From the NCBI GenBank assembly GCA_004764695.1, contig SMSO01000031.1, positions 4,573,048 to 4,637,047 on the forward strand: a stretch of DNA of 64,000 nucleotides. The letters are read 5' to 3'. This document shows, piece by piece, positions 10,498-21,249 of this stretch. The notes under the pieces are model-generated. The model ran no database searches and was not told the DNA's origin. It worked only from the letters and a program-made list of their open reading frames with translations. Every line of letters begins with the position of its first letter. Position 1 is the first letter of the stretch. The translations under genes were made by a program, and so were the position numbers. Source of the DNA: Schizochytrium sp. TIO01 (lineage: Eukaryota > Sar > Bigyra > Thraustochytrida > Thraustochytriidae).

Positions 10498-12207
10498 ATG
10501 CAGCACAGGATGCTTGCAGGACGACTTGTGTCGGTGATTGTAACCTTGATTGTGGCTTTGGGTCAGCAGCAGCAGCACCAGTTTGCAGCGGCAGCGGATA
10601 CCAAGTACAATGTTATCTTCATTGTAGCAGATGATCTTAAGGTAAATCTCGGAGCCTATGGCGACCCTGTTGCTGACACGCCCAACATCGATGCACTCAT
10701 GAGCAGGAGTGTTCGCTTTAATAACATGCACTGCCAGAAGGCAGAGTGCGCGCCCTCGAGATCCTCGATGATTGCTGGACGCAGACCTGACTCGATCAAG
10801 GTGTGGAACTTCGACCCGGTGTTTAGAAAGTACAATGAAGAGCTGATGACCCTGCCTGGTCACCTTCGTAATGCTGGCGGATACCGTGCTGTTGCAGTTG
10901 GCAAGATTCTTGATAACCGAAGCTTCAAAGTAGGTGATAGCGTCACCCCTGATCTTTGTGGACAAGACATCTATCTTAACTCAGACATGGTACACTGTAG
11001 CTGGGATGAGTACGTCAGCCCGGATAGCCTGCTCGATGAAGATATCTGTGATGGCACCAGCGCTTTGCGTTGGCCGGTTTCTGCATCGGAAGAGGCTAAC
11101 TATGACCAGACTGATAAATTCCTAAGCCTTGCTTTCGAAACCAACAACGAGACGTTGAAACGGTCTGAGGACTACTGTGTCCGCACCATCGCTGTTGAGA
11201 AGCTCCGTGCGCTTGCACAGAACTATACTGAGCATAACCAACCTTTTTTTCTTGGCGTGGGTTTCATGAAGCCGCACATGCCGTGGGTTGCTCCTCATGA
11301 GGATTTTGAGTATTTTCGCAGAATTCCCGATAGCTTAATGGCTGCACCGCCTGAGATCTCAGACCCGCTTGACAACAATACATTCTGGACTGACCAGTCA
11401 TCATCCTGGACCAAAAAGACTGCAAATAGTGAAATTGCGAACTACGAAAACTATGAAGACTACAATGAGCCAGACCGCGCTCGGGCTTATCATGCCACAG
11501 TTCGTTTTGTCGATCGCCAGGTTGGAGAGTTCATGCAGGTGTTTGATAACGAAATTGATGAGGTTGTACGAAACCGAACGATGATCATTTTCTGGGGTGA
11601 TCATGGTTATCATTTGGGTAGTTTCGGACTTTGGGCAAAAAAGACTGTTCTGGAACAGGCTACTCGCGTGCCTTTCTCGATCATGCCGCCAGTGGAATGG
11701 GCAGCGCAGTCGGGGAATGAAGTTCAGACGGGCAAGGCCACGTACTCCGTGACAGACACCGTGGACATGTACCCGACTGTGGTTGATATTCTTGGCCTCT
11801 CATTGCCTGATCAGACGTTTGCAGGCACAAGCTTAGTCCCAATCTTGAAAAACACTTCAGCTCAAGTGCGTGCAGCTTCTGTTAATGAATATGAATCATG
11901 GGAAAACTCAAATTACATGGGATACTCGATCCGCACCATGTATTACAGATTGATCGTATACATGAAACTCAGCTCAAGTACTGGAGAATTCGACACGAGC
12001 ACTGAGCAGATGATGGAGCTTTACCAGTACACCCAACCTGGTGATTTTGAAGCGATTAACGTTATTGACGACTCCAATTTTGCTACTATTAAAGCTAAGA
12101 TGCTCTCACTGATCCCCACGGACAAGACAGATACTGACTGGACCAATTTGCTTAACAAAGTGCCCTTTGATGTTGACATGGGTCCCCTTAGTAGCCTGCA
12201 ACAATAG
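10498..12207 (+). CDS. Secreted sulfatase, iduronate-2-sulfatase type (copy 2)
   Basis: A 569-residue close paralogue of copy 1, with almost every motif conserved: D45/D46 in VADDLK, C84-A-P-S-R with the modified cysteine, FMKPHMPW, and WGDHGYHLG followed by KKT. The first ATG after the ACTT array (10498) was chosen; a second ATG at 10510 is also possible, and an earlier GTG reading was rejected. The N-terminus has a hydrophobic helix, then a QQQQ stretch before the mature domain. It ends at TAG. Collinearity and high identity with copy 1 indicate tandem duplication, with differences mostly at the N-terminus, the linkers and third codon positions. It probably acts on the same or a related sulfated glycan. 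Confidence 0.93.
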   Translation: MQHRMLAGRLVSVIVTLIVALGQQQQHQFAAAADTKYNVIFIVADDLKVNLGAYGDPVADTPNIDALMSRSVRFNNMHCQKAECAPSRSSMIAGRRPDSIKVWNFDPVFRKYNEELMTLPGHLRNAGGYRAVAVGKILDNRSFKVGDSVTPDLCGQDIYLNSDMVHCSWDEYVSPDSLLDEDICDGTSALRWPVSASEEANYDQTDKFLSLAFETNNETLKRSEDYCVRTIAVEKLRALAQNYTEHNQPFFLGVGFMKPHMPWVAPHEDFEYFRRIPDSLMAAPPEISDPLDNNTFWTDQSSSWTKKTANSEIANYENYEDYNEPDRARAYHATVRFVDRQVGEFMQVFDNEIDEVVRNRTMIIFWGDHGYHLGSFGLWAKKTVLEQATRVPFSIMPPVEWAAQSGNEVQTGKATYSVTDTVDMYPTVVDILGLSLPDQTFAGTSLVPILKNTSAQVRAASVNEYESWENSNYMGYSIRTMYYRLIVYMKLSSSTGEFDTSTEQMMELYQYTQPGDFEAINVIDDSNFATIKAKMLSLIPTDKTDTDWTNLLNKVPFDVDMGPLSSLQQ

Positions 12208-14159
12208 TAGCTTCTGAGCAACACCGGTAATACCCACCCCGTTCCCGCATCTGAAAAGGGGAGCTCAAAAGTATATCTCCCCGACTGAAAGATTCTGACT
12301 TTGGAAACATTTCGCACATCTCAAGCAAGGCCCGTCCGTTTTGATGCGAATTGACACCATGATACGAGTATATGTGTCTCCACTTTGACCTTTTTGTCTA
12401 GCTCTCTGTTTGGTAACTAGATTTTGTTAAACTAGCTAGTAGAATTTATTGCCTTCTCCCTCTCTACTCGAATCTCGTTATTTCCCTCAGGGCTTCCCGC
12501 CCGACTTCGTTTGTATGCACTGCATACAAACCATATTTTGCATACTGCATTTCACGTCTTTGCACTGAGGTGTGCCGCTTCTTAGCCTGAGACCAGTGTA
12601 AGTGATATGCTTTGATTTGAAGTTTTGCCTGACCGAAGGATTACCTCTAAACCGTGAGAGAGGCCCAGGACGGTGTTTCGCAAATCATCATTATTGGGCT
12701 ATTCGGTGCGAGCGCTTGCTGGTGAGATACTGTTCGCGATAGCATGCCATCAGTCATCTGCTGTGACTTGGTCTACAGAAGCCTGTGCCCACCAGCATTC
12801 GCTTGTTGCCTCGGTTGCTGCAATCACGCTGCACGAGGCCTGGAATCGAATTCAAGGTTTACTGGGACCCAACGTCTTGAGGTTCCCGAGACCGATAAGA
12901 GTTTGGGTATCACCGCAAAGCCGCAGCTCGGTCTTAGTTCCCCTTCGTGTTTAGCATAGAAGGCACCTACCTGCACGCTTTGCTAGTCCCTCTAGAGGTA
13001 AACTTCGGCACTTGAATCGTTTGACCAAATTTGCCAATCGGGCAACTAACAAATCCAAGAGTGAGTAGCAAACAATCAACAGCAACAATTGCAGTCCTGG
13101 TCCTTTCAAGGTTGCAGTGCCAGTGAATGTGCGCAACTAGCTGTCCACGAATAGCAGCGCCTCGCGAGAACCTTGAACACTGCTGAGAAAACTACAGAAT
13201 AGCACGTGACCGGAAAGAAGACATAGACAAACAATCTTCGATTGAAAGAGCCCTCAACACTACAAAAGTAGGTAAAACAATATAAACTAAGACTTTTTTA
13301 TAATTAAAACTAAATCACTATTTAATAATGAAAAACAACAAAGAATATAAAAGAAATAAATAATAAATAATAATAAAGGAAGAAAAGATAGGCCATGAAG
13401 GAAGGACTTAGAAGAGGAACTTCAAGTTGATCCGGAAGTTGAACTGCCACGGACTCGCAGAATGAAGGGCTGAGCAACGCATGCGCTTATGAGCCGCCTC
13501 TTCGAGCTCATCAAATATGCCCAAACCATTTCCGGATAAAGTCCCGCGCGTTTCTTCGCTCTTTTGCAGCCGGTTTGCAAGCCCAGTTTCTTCCGTTAGA
13601 CGGCAGCGCAAAATGGAGTTTCAACATCCCAAACAGCTTTTTTCATATTTCCCCCTTTTCCCAACAATTTTTCCTCATTCGAAAGATAGCAGTTCCAACT
13701 GTTCTGCTCTCTGACCCTTACGAGTTTACAATATGAAAGCGCTAACCAAAGGTGTGCGCCAAGTCAAGTGCCCTCGCGGTTCCTGGAAATGGACTGTCTC
13801 CTAGCGCTGCAGGTGAAAGGAAGCGCAAGTGAATTCAAGTAAACTTTCCACTTATATAAATTGCCCCGAAAGTGGAGTATACTGGGCCCTAGTGGAGTAT
13901 AGGCCTTCGAAGACCAAGAACGGGGCTCCATCATGGTTCCTCTGAACTGATGGACACGGCATGAACGAACTGAGGAAGAGAGGCAACGAATTGAGCACAG
14001 CTTTATGGAGTGGAATCAAAGCCTTCTGTGAGCTTCCCTCTGCTCGTTGGCACCGGAGGCGGGGATCTGCGAGAGCGCCGCAGACGAGATTGCAGGCAGG
14101 CCATGGCCAACTTTGGGGAATGTGAACGAAAAAGAGCGACGCGGATCACGGTGAGCCTG

Positions 14160-14161
14160 GA

Positions 14162-14217
<56 letters not shown>

Positions 14218-14219
14218 AC
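14160..14219. repeat. GAAA tetranucleotide array
   Basis: About fifteen GAAA units. Confidence 0.95.
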
Positions 14220-14639
14220 ACCTCTCGAGGGTTTTTCTTTTCTCTTCTATTCCACAGACAATAAGGTGCAGCTATCATTTACGGTAGGAGGGGACTTTAA
14301 AAGAAATCTTATCGCAGTTTAGAAAATACTGATGGGAGTAATAAAGAAAACATTGAAGGAAAGAAACAGCTGAAAGAGGAAAGCGCCGCGTCGAATGGAT
14401 GCACAGGCCCCTAAAGTCGGCTCCCACGGCCATTCTCGCACGTTGGGAGAAGTGGCGCGAGTACCTGCAGAGCAAGCTCTTGGTTCTCCTGAGCTTTGAC
14501 TTGGCTGCCTTAGTCTGCGCTGTTGTCTTCGATCAAGCGGCTTCCTTCTTCGTGTTAAGGGAAAACAGTGCCTCACTCCACAATTGATTGATTGATTGAT
14601 TCTACTTTATTATATTCTATGATATTATATTCTTCTGTT

Positions 14640-14671
14640 CTCTTTTCTTTTCTTTTCTTTTCTTTTCTTTC
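14640..14671. repeat. TTTTC pentanucleotide array
   Basis: Six units of TTTTC. Confidence 0.9.
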
Positions 14672-14813
14672 CTAATAGAATGCACAGATACCCTGAATTA
14701 ATGAAACAGGCACTCTGAAAAGATGGGAACTAATGAAAATGGGGATAACTATGATGAAATGAGATTAATGGGTCATACTAAGAAAGTACAGAATTAAAAG
14801 AAAATGGTGTGGA

Positions 14814-15032
14814 ATGGAATGGAGGACCGTGCTGCAAAATCGCAATCTCGAGGCGCTGCAGGGGGCGCTTCAGGAGCAGCTCGCGAAGGCCCGCCCAGTT
14901 GCTGCTGCTGCTACTTCCCGCCTTCAAGGGAGTCTTGTTGCCCGGGAGCAGCTGAACTCAATCATTCGCCTGCTAGTACAACGCTCTTGGGAGGAGCAGA
15001 CACGCGCCGCAGAAGAGCTCAGCAGTAGTTAA
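14814..15032 (+). CDS. Short helix-rich ORF, unidentified
   Basis: A 72-codon ORF beginning with ATG. It is rich in L, A, Q, E and R, and reads as one or two amphipathic helices. After its TAA, a different frame (about 15033-15117) reads as another acidic helix (AYEVGEEIEEFEEAINLL) ending at TAG. The pair could be a broken gene, two exons or chance. No family is recognised, and it lies about 230 bases before sulfatase 3. Confidence 0.3.
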   Translation: MEWRTVLQNRNLEALQGALQEQLAKARPVAAAATSRLQGSLVAREQLNSIIRLLVQRSWEEQTRAAEELSSS

Positions 15033-15261
15033 ATATTATTGGATCACTCACTGAGGCGATAGCTTATGAGGTTGGGGAGGAAATAGAAGAGTTCGAGGAG
15101 GCAATTAACTTGCTTTAGGAACCCGATCGCACGTTTGTGCCTTCACCTTTCCACAGCGTATATAGTAAACGCGTGCACAGCGGCAGAGTTTGATCAATCG
15201 ATTGAGATTGATATAAGAGGCCAAACAGCAATCATTTAGTTTCAAGACTATCTCATCCAAA

Positions 15262-16956
15262 ATGGCAACTTCAATCCTTGTCACCGTGGTGATGGTGTTC
15301 GCCATACTTGTCGCGTCTGTGCAAGCTGATTCGGAGAGGCCTTACAACATTCTTTTCGTCCTGGTCGATGACTTGCAACCTGTACTCGGTGTATATGGTA
15401 ATGAGGTTGCTCAGACACCCAACATTGATGCATTGCTCAATCGTGGTATTCGCTTCGAAAATATGAATGCCCAAAAGTCAGAATGTGCCCCTTCACGAAT
15501 TTCCATGATCACTGGCAAGCGTAACGATGCGATTAAGAGTTGGGCTTTTCTGGGAGACTTCCGCACGAACAACCCGTACCTTCATACATGGCCCGGCTGG
15601 CTCCGCAAGGACTCAGGCTACAAAACAGTTGGAGTTGGCAAAGTTGTAGATACACGCAGCTTCTTCTCCGAGACGGGAGGCGAAGACAGTGACGAAATCA
15701 ACTTTCCAGATCTTTGCGAGAGCTCAGCAGATAAATTTTGTTCTTTTGATGAGTACTACCCCCCTGCTCTTATGCGCAGTCAAACAAGATCCGATAACCC
15801 TTGTGAGAAATATGTCTTGCGCTGGCCAGCTGATCCACCCAACGAAACTTACGAGGCAGACAAGACGACATTTCTTGAGTATGCATTCGACACTTCTGTT
15901 CAGGATCGTCATCTAGACTACTGCATTCGCAAAGTTGGTGTCGAGAAGCTGAAAGAGCTTGCTAATGACACTAGTACTCCATGGTTTCTCAGCGTTGGTT
16001 TTGTTCAGCCTCACATGCCGTGGGTAGCCCGACATGAAGACTTCGACATTTACCGCACTGTCCCTGATAGCCTCTTGAATCCGGATCCTTTGGTTGCAGA
16101 CTCTGTTGGTTGGTGGACCGACAAGACTTACAGCTTTCGCAATAACACCGAACTTGAAAAATACGGTAATCAAGATGACCTAGACGATAGCGACCGCGTC
16201 CGCGGTTACTATGCCGGAACACATTTTATTGATACACAGGTAGGAGAACTCATGAGTGTTTTTGACAGTGATGAAATATCCGAGGAAGTCCGTAACAACA
16301 CGATGATTCTCTTTTGGGGTGACCACGGTTTCCACCTGGGAGACCATGGTTTATTTGGCAAGAAGACTGTTTACGAGCATGCAACCCGCGTCCCAGCAGG
16401 CTTTATTCCCCCTCCTGCTTGGGTTGCGCTGGATTCTTCTCGCCAAAATAATATCGGATCTTACACGTCCTGCCCCTTGGACACCGTTGACTTCTACCCT
16501 ACTGTACTCGACATCCTCGGTTCCACACTGCCTCCTGCAGTTGGCTCAAGTGCTCGCCTTGTACTAGCAGGAACCTCCCTGACTGAACTTTTCAGTGACA
16601 GAGATGCTTGTCCGCGTTCAGTATCCATCTCGCAGTATGAAAAGGATGGCTCTAACATGTCGGGTTCAAAAGTCACGATGGGATATTCTCTTCGGTCCAA
16701 GTGCTACCGTTTCATTGTTTACATGACTTTGAATATGAAGGCGGATGAACCATTACCTTCTGTCAGTACCATGTCTGACGAGGAGCTCTACCGTTATGCT
16801 GAGCCTGGTGTTTGGGAATATGATGATGACATTGATGATACAGATTCTGACAGTGTCAATGCAGAGAGTAAGCTTACTGCAATCGCTTCCGCTGTGACCG
16901 ATGGCGACTGGACTCATGTCATTGGCAGCTTGCCCTTCGATATGAACGAATGCTAA
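15262..16956 (+). CDS. Secreted sulfatase, iduronate-2-sulfatase type (copy 3, diverged)
   Basis: A 564-residue sulfatase. The signal peptide spans about residues 1-22 and ends VQADSE. Metal ligands D36/D37 are in LVDDLQP, and C75-A-P-S-R is the formylglycine motif. FVQPHMPW replaces the FMKPHMPW of copies 1 and 2, so the usual lysine is glutamine. WGDHGFHLGDHGLFGKKT follows. It is clearly homologous to copies 1 and 2 along its length but has many substitutions and loop changes, so it is an older duplicate. The ATG (CCAAAATGG) directly precedes the signal peptide. It is intronless and ends at TAA. The K-to-Q change at a normally conserved sulfate-site lysine could alter activity or specificity. 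Confidence 0.9.
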   Translation: MATSILVTVVMVFAILVASVQADSERPYNILFVLVDDLQPVLGVYGNEVAQTPNIDALLNRGIRFENMNAQKSECAPSRISMITGKRNDAIKSWAFLGDFRTNNPYLHTWPGWLRKDSGYKTVGVGKVVDTRSFFSETGGEDSDEINFPDLCESSADKFCSFDEYYPPALMRSQTRSDNPCEKYVLRWPADPPNETYEADKTTFLEYAFDTSVQDRHLDYCIRKVGVEKLKELANDTSTPWFLSVGFVQPHMPWVARHEDFDIYRTVPDSLLNPDPLVADSVGWWTDKTYSFRNNTELEKYGNQDDLDDSDRVRGYYAGTHFIDTQVGELMSVFDSDEISEEVRNNTMILFWGDHGFHLGDHGLFGKKTVYEHATRVPAGFIPPPAWVALDSSRQNNIGSYTSCPLDTVDFYPTVLDILGSTLPPAVGSSARLVLAGTSLTELFSDRDACPRSVSISQYEKDGSNMSGSKVTMGYSLRSKCYRFIVYMTLNMKADEPLPSVSTMSDEELYRYAEPGVWEYDDDIDDTDSDSVNAESKLTAIASAVTDGDWTHVIGSLPFDMNEC

Positions 16957-17315
16957 GACCCCATAGTTTAGTTCTCTCCCAGGTTTTGTAATGTTTTGTT
17001 TTATCTTGATTTGCTTTGCCCACTTCATTTGCCTTTAAAAATTAACTTTTTTGTAGTTTACAGCATCAGTTATTCTTCATCACTTTATAATTTGATCACC
17101 TTGGACAAAACTTGCTGTTCGGGTTTGAAACAAGTTGTTTGAGACGAGAACATTATTACTTATATTCCTCTGAGTCCAACCGTGCCCATGAGCATCATAT
17201 TTTGCTCCACACCTAAAATTCAGATAATACAACCTCTTTATTTCTCAAGTTGATTACAGTTGTTGATAAGCTTGCTACTTAGTACAATGAATGGTAGAAA
17301 ATAAAATTAAGAGTA
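16957..17315. other. Convergent intergenic spacer
   Basis: About 360 AT-rich bases hold the 3' ends of sulfatase 3 (+) and the EF-hand/DM10 gene (-). Nothing else is seen. Confidence 0.6.
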
Positions 17316-19850
17316 TTAGAGTGCTTGGTGAAAGATGTTTTCCACTAAAAGAGCGCAAGAAAGCTTCCCCGTTTGCTGATGATCGTAAGCATCGAAAATT
17401 GCGTTAGCATCCTGCTCCCAGCAGTTAACTTGTGCCATAGCTCCACGAAACTGATTCCGGGTAATATCATGGCCTGCGCCTACGCAAGCGTTTTGAAGAA
17501 GCCTTTGGAGGGCCCTTTTTTGTTGATGCAGCTCACCAAATTGCGTTGAAACCTCCATTTTGTTCCGAATCGATTGAATTAAACTCTGCACACGAGATGT
17601 TAAGTTCCCGGTGTGTACGATCAATTCATCTTCAGAGCTGATTGAGCCGGTGGAGAGTAAAGGAACTGGTGTAGCAGAAACCATCACTGGCGCTTCGCGA
17701 TGATCATCACCATATACAGCACTAATGATTGTTTGGGCTGTAATGTCAGAACCCTGAACAGCCTGGAGACGTTCATAAAGAAACTCACAATCTGATCCAA
17801 AACATGAAAAGCCAGCCATGGCCAGAGTGAAACCCTCACGATCCAGAAGCCATGTGCTTTCATCTTTGTCACTTGGCACTGCGAAGCGCTTCAGGTAGGC
17901 ACGCAACATGCGTATTTGGTCAAATCTTGTCCCAAAACGAGTACGCTGTTCGGTCGTGGCACGAACCGCTTCTAGAATTTGATTTAGCTTCTGGTCAACA
18001 GCATCACTATATAATCCGAGCGGAATCGTGAAAGGTGGGCAGCCCTGGAGGGAAGTTCGATGCTGGATTTGAGCATCCTTCTGCTCTGACGGAGAGAGTT
18101 CAGAAGGTAAGCCGCAAGACTCAAGAAATCGTTTCGCATACATGTCACAGTTGATAATCCGCATTGCCCGGCCAAAAGCATTGATTACAGCACCCACGTA
18201 GAGGTCTTCTGGACGATAGGGAGCACAGTCGTCATTCATAGGGTTGGGCAACGCTTGGCGGTTTAAATTCAAGAGCGCCTGCCGCTGGCGACCTGAATTT
18301 CTTTCATTTACTTCGCGCAGCTCCATAGTATCATCACTCAGATAGTACAGAAGCTTAAATGTTCGACGTCCACCCCCCACGCCAGGATCGTTCCACTCAA
18401 CAGCAAATTGCATCACTTTACCATCATTTTCGATAAATTTTCGAGACGTCTTTGATGAAGAAGAGATTTCCGGAGTTGAAATGCGACGACGAACTGGAGA
18501 GTCTTGGGCAAAGTTTTGCTGACGCAATTCTTCTTTACATGGAGGGTCTTCGGGAACGGACAATGCTGGAAGCATGCGTATATCAGGATAGGTTTGCTTC
18601 ATGTAGTCGCGTGCTTTTTTGTCTGCATCAACAATATGCATCATGAGCCCCTTCAATTCAATCTTGCTACCAACCAGCATATCCTTGAGCAGTACTGGAC
18701 TTTTGCGCCGTCCCAGAAACTGCAAAGGCCGACCTTCTCCAGAGGTGTTTTCACTCACAGTTATTGTGTCATCTTCTAGAAAATAGCGAAGCACAAATGT
18801 CCTAATGCGAAAACTACGTTCCTCCTTGGTGTCAAAAGTCCTTGTTTTGGGGTCAAATAGGCCGGCGTGTGCTCTGGTAATTTCTTTGTAATAAAGCGAA
18901 TAACACAGTGTTATGCCATCAAAGCGAATCCACTGAGGCACAGTAGGCTTCCCAGGCCGTGGGGCGTCAGGGTGACGTTGTGCTCTCGTTGCCTCAGTCT
19001 CGTAGATGCCCTGCTGGGGAATTTGTTTTTGTACAAACTGCTGAGATCCGATGCACACCTGAGAATTTGCCATACCTGTGCTATTTTCAGATACGCTGGA
19101 TTCATATTTAGTCTTAGCATCTATCTCATTAGATATAGGAATGCGCCAAAGTGCGTAAACAAGAGCTATGAACTCCTCATCACGCTCAACCATAGCACTC
19201 AAATTTTTATGATACTGCATAAATTCCTCGTCGTTCACCTCAGTCTCGTCCTCAAGATGATCCCACTGACGAAGAAAGTCTCGTAAAGCTTGAGCTGCGG
19301 ACTGTTTACCAGCCTCCACCGCTGGATGGCGTGAAGCATCATATACTAATTCTAGTTCCTCAAGAGTAACACATCCATCACGCGTCTTGTCAAGACTTGC
19401 GAATGCTACCTCAATTGCGTTCTCCCGAGATTTGCACAGAGGACCACGCAAACCTCGCAAGAACTCTGCTTGGGAGATTGCACCGTCGTGGTCTCGATCA
19501 AAGAATGCAAAGACTTCTTGTACTTCTACTGAGTTCATGCGTACACCAAGGTCTTCGAGTCCAAACTGAAGCTCATCCTTTGTTAAGACGCCATCTCCGT
19601 TATCATCCATGATACGCAAGAGCCTCACGAAGTCATGCATGCCATGAAGGCCTCTAGAGGCAATTTTGGCTCGAAGACGTCCCACAGCAGGTGGTTCTAA
19701 GCGAGTTTTGTTGTTATTACGAGACATTCCAAAATTCGCCTTCGCAAGGAAAGTTGCAGAGGTGGCTTGCGGTACTGGCCCAAGACCCATGAGCATTGCG
19801 TTCGTCTTTTCACGCTGCCTTAGCATCTCTGCTTGCGCATAGCGAGACAT
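17316..19850 (-). CDS. Calcyphosin-like EF-hand module fused to two DM10 domains
   Basis: An 844-residue intronless protein read from the ATG in GCCACCATGTCTCGC. An upstream GTG reading without an ATG was not used. Residues about 60-235 match calcyphosin along its length, with EF-hand loops near 82-93 (DDNGDGVLTKDE), 118-129 (DRDHDGAISQAE) and 154-165 (DKTRDGCVTLEE), plus a degenerate fourth. Two DM10 domains follow, near 348-417 and 474-576, each with an FxLxYyLxDDT-like core. A weak EF-like element (DAYDHQQTGKLSC) lies near the C-terminus. DM10 proteins such as EFHC1/Rib72 are inner proteins of doublet microtubules in cilia, so an axonemal Ca-sensing structural role is inferred. The order differs from EFHC1 (three DM10 domains, then an EF-hand). 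Confidence 0.85.
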   Translation of the reverse strand: MSRYAQAEMLRQREKTNAMLMGLGPVPQATSATFLAKANFGMSRNNNKTRLEPPAVGRLRAKIASRGLHGMHDFVRLLRIMDDNGDGVLTKDELQFGLEDLGVRMNSVEVQEVFAFFDRDHDGAISQAEFLRGLRGPLCKSRENAIEVAFASLDKTRDGCVTLEELELVYDASRHPAVEAGKQSAAQALRDFLRQWDHLEDETEVNDEEFMQYHKNLSAMVERDEEFIALVYALWRIPISNEIDAKTKYESSVSENSTGMANSQVCIGSQQFVQKQIPQQGIYETEATRAQRHPDAPRPGKPTVPQWIRFDGITLCYSLYYKEITRAHAGLFDPKTRTFDTKEERSFRIRTFVLRYFLEDDTITVSENTSGEGRPLQFLGRRKSPVLLKDMLVGSKIELKGLMMHIVDADKKARDYMKQTYPDIRMLPALSVPEDPPCKEELRQQNFAQDSPVRRRISTPEISSSSKTSRKFIENDGKVMQFAVEWNDPGVGGGRRTFKLLYYLSDDTMELREVNERNSGRQRQALLNLNRQALPNPMNDDCAPYRPEDLYVGAVINAFGRAMRIINCDMYAKRFLESCGLPSELSPSEQKDAQIQHRTSLQGCPPFTIPLGLYSDAVDQKLNQILEAVRATTEQRTRFGTRFDQIRMLRAYLKRFAVPSDKDESTWLLDREGFTLAMAGFSCFGSDCEFLYERLQAVQGSDITAQTIISAVYGDDHREAPVMVSATPVPLLSTGSISSEDELIVHTGNLTSRVQSLIQSIRNKMEVSTQFGELHQQKRALQRLLQNACVGAGHDITRNQFRGAMAQVNCWEQDANAIFDAYDHQQTGKLSCALLVENIFHQAL

Positions 19851-21249
19851 GGTGGCCCCTTGAGGCCCTTCTCTTCCCTTCACAACTTGCGAGCCCACAG
19901 GTCCAGGAGCTGTCTCTTTCGAAGGAGTTGCTGGTTTACCGCTTTAACGTAACTAGCCGCCTGAGCTTTTGACCTCCTCAACGTTGATAGTAGCGCCGTC
20001 GTCGTTAAAATCTTGTCTTCTGTTATTGTAGGACTGCTGGGTTTTCCTCAAACAGAACCTGCATCGATGATTTTGCGCAACAGTACTAACCCAATTTTTT
20101 CGTTTCATCCACGTGCTGCTTATAAATGTCGGTTTCGTGAGGGTACACACCTCGGCTATCCCATTGTTCTCAACCCCCCCTACTTGTATCTAATAAGTAG
20201 CCTGATATTACTGAAATGACTAGTAAAACCGAGTAGAACATAGTTTTTTTGGTTTAACAGTTGTGTTGTAGCATTTAAAGCGTACTGAAACCAAATACGA
20301 AGATGCGGTGTAGGCTATATCAGATCGTTATTTTTTAGGCGTTCAATCATCTATTCACAAATTACATAGGAAGCATAGAAACTAGATTTCACAACGGTTT
20401 CCTATACATTGATTTAGCCTACTCAAGAATATTTTCCTAAAATTTCTACACAGCTTTATTAAACACAGGTCATGGAGTGGACTAGGTATGTTGTGCAACA
20501 AATTTGCTCATGCATATTGAAAGCTTTCTTTACAAATTTACAAATACAAGTTTTGCCGCCCTTAGTGTTTTGTGGAAATCATTGCGACATATAATAGACG
20601 CAAGGGAATTATATACTAGTTGACAAATTTGATTTTTTTTTAAATAGCAAAAACGAAACTAACTCATTTAATTATAATAAAAATCCATCCCAAAATCGTA
20701 GCAGTAACAGAACAACTAGTACTACTACCATGTTAGCATCATTCAAAAACTTTTGCTAATTTGTTTACAGGATGAACTCCCTCCCTAAGTCTCTAACAAC
20801 AAAAGTGTTGTATGAATAATAAGTAACAACTTTGCCAAGGCGAGCAGAGAAAAAAAGCCGTCGTACGAGAAATAATATGCATGTATCATGAAGCTGCCTA
20901 TCATAGCGAGAAGACATCGACAACTTTTTCGTAATTTATATACCAGCTACAGGGGCACAAGCAACAATGCAAAAACCCACTCCATTCCACTAAGGAAAAG
21001 ATTGTAGAGTTTAGAGCTTAGAACACCTGACATACGATGCACGGGAGTAATACCCCTTCGGGCTTGCACAATTAGAAGGCGACTTGGACTTTCAATAATC
21101 AGTTTAAGTAATAACTAAACTAACATCTTTTCATGCCACATAATGCACTGGTTCAAAAGAACGGAGGGAAAATCAAGTTGGGGAGTAATCCAAGTGTTAA
21201 AAGAAAGAAACAGAAGGCACGTAAAATAGGAAGCAGAGAAGAAGATTGT
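19851..21249. other. Intergenic between the EF-hand/DM10 gene and eL30
   Basis: 1.4 kb, mostly AT-rich. The EF-hand/DM10 frame remains open about 35 codons upstream of its chosen ATG without another Met, probably as 5' UTR or an extra exon. No RNA gene or domain was recognised. Confidence 0.5.

Larger units (their letters stand above)
12208..14813. other. Intergenic between sulfatase 2 and a short ORF upstream of sulfatase 3
   Basis: 2.6 kb with no recognised gene. It contains an AT-rich tract around 13270-13385, a GAAA array (14160-14219), GATT units (14583-14602) and a TTTTC pentanucleotide array (14640-14671). Confidence 0.55.
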
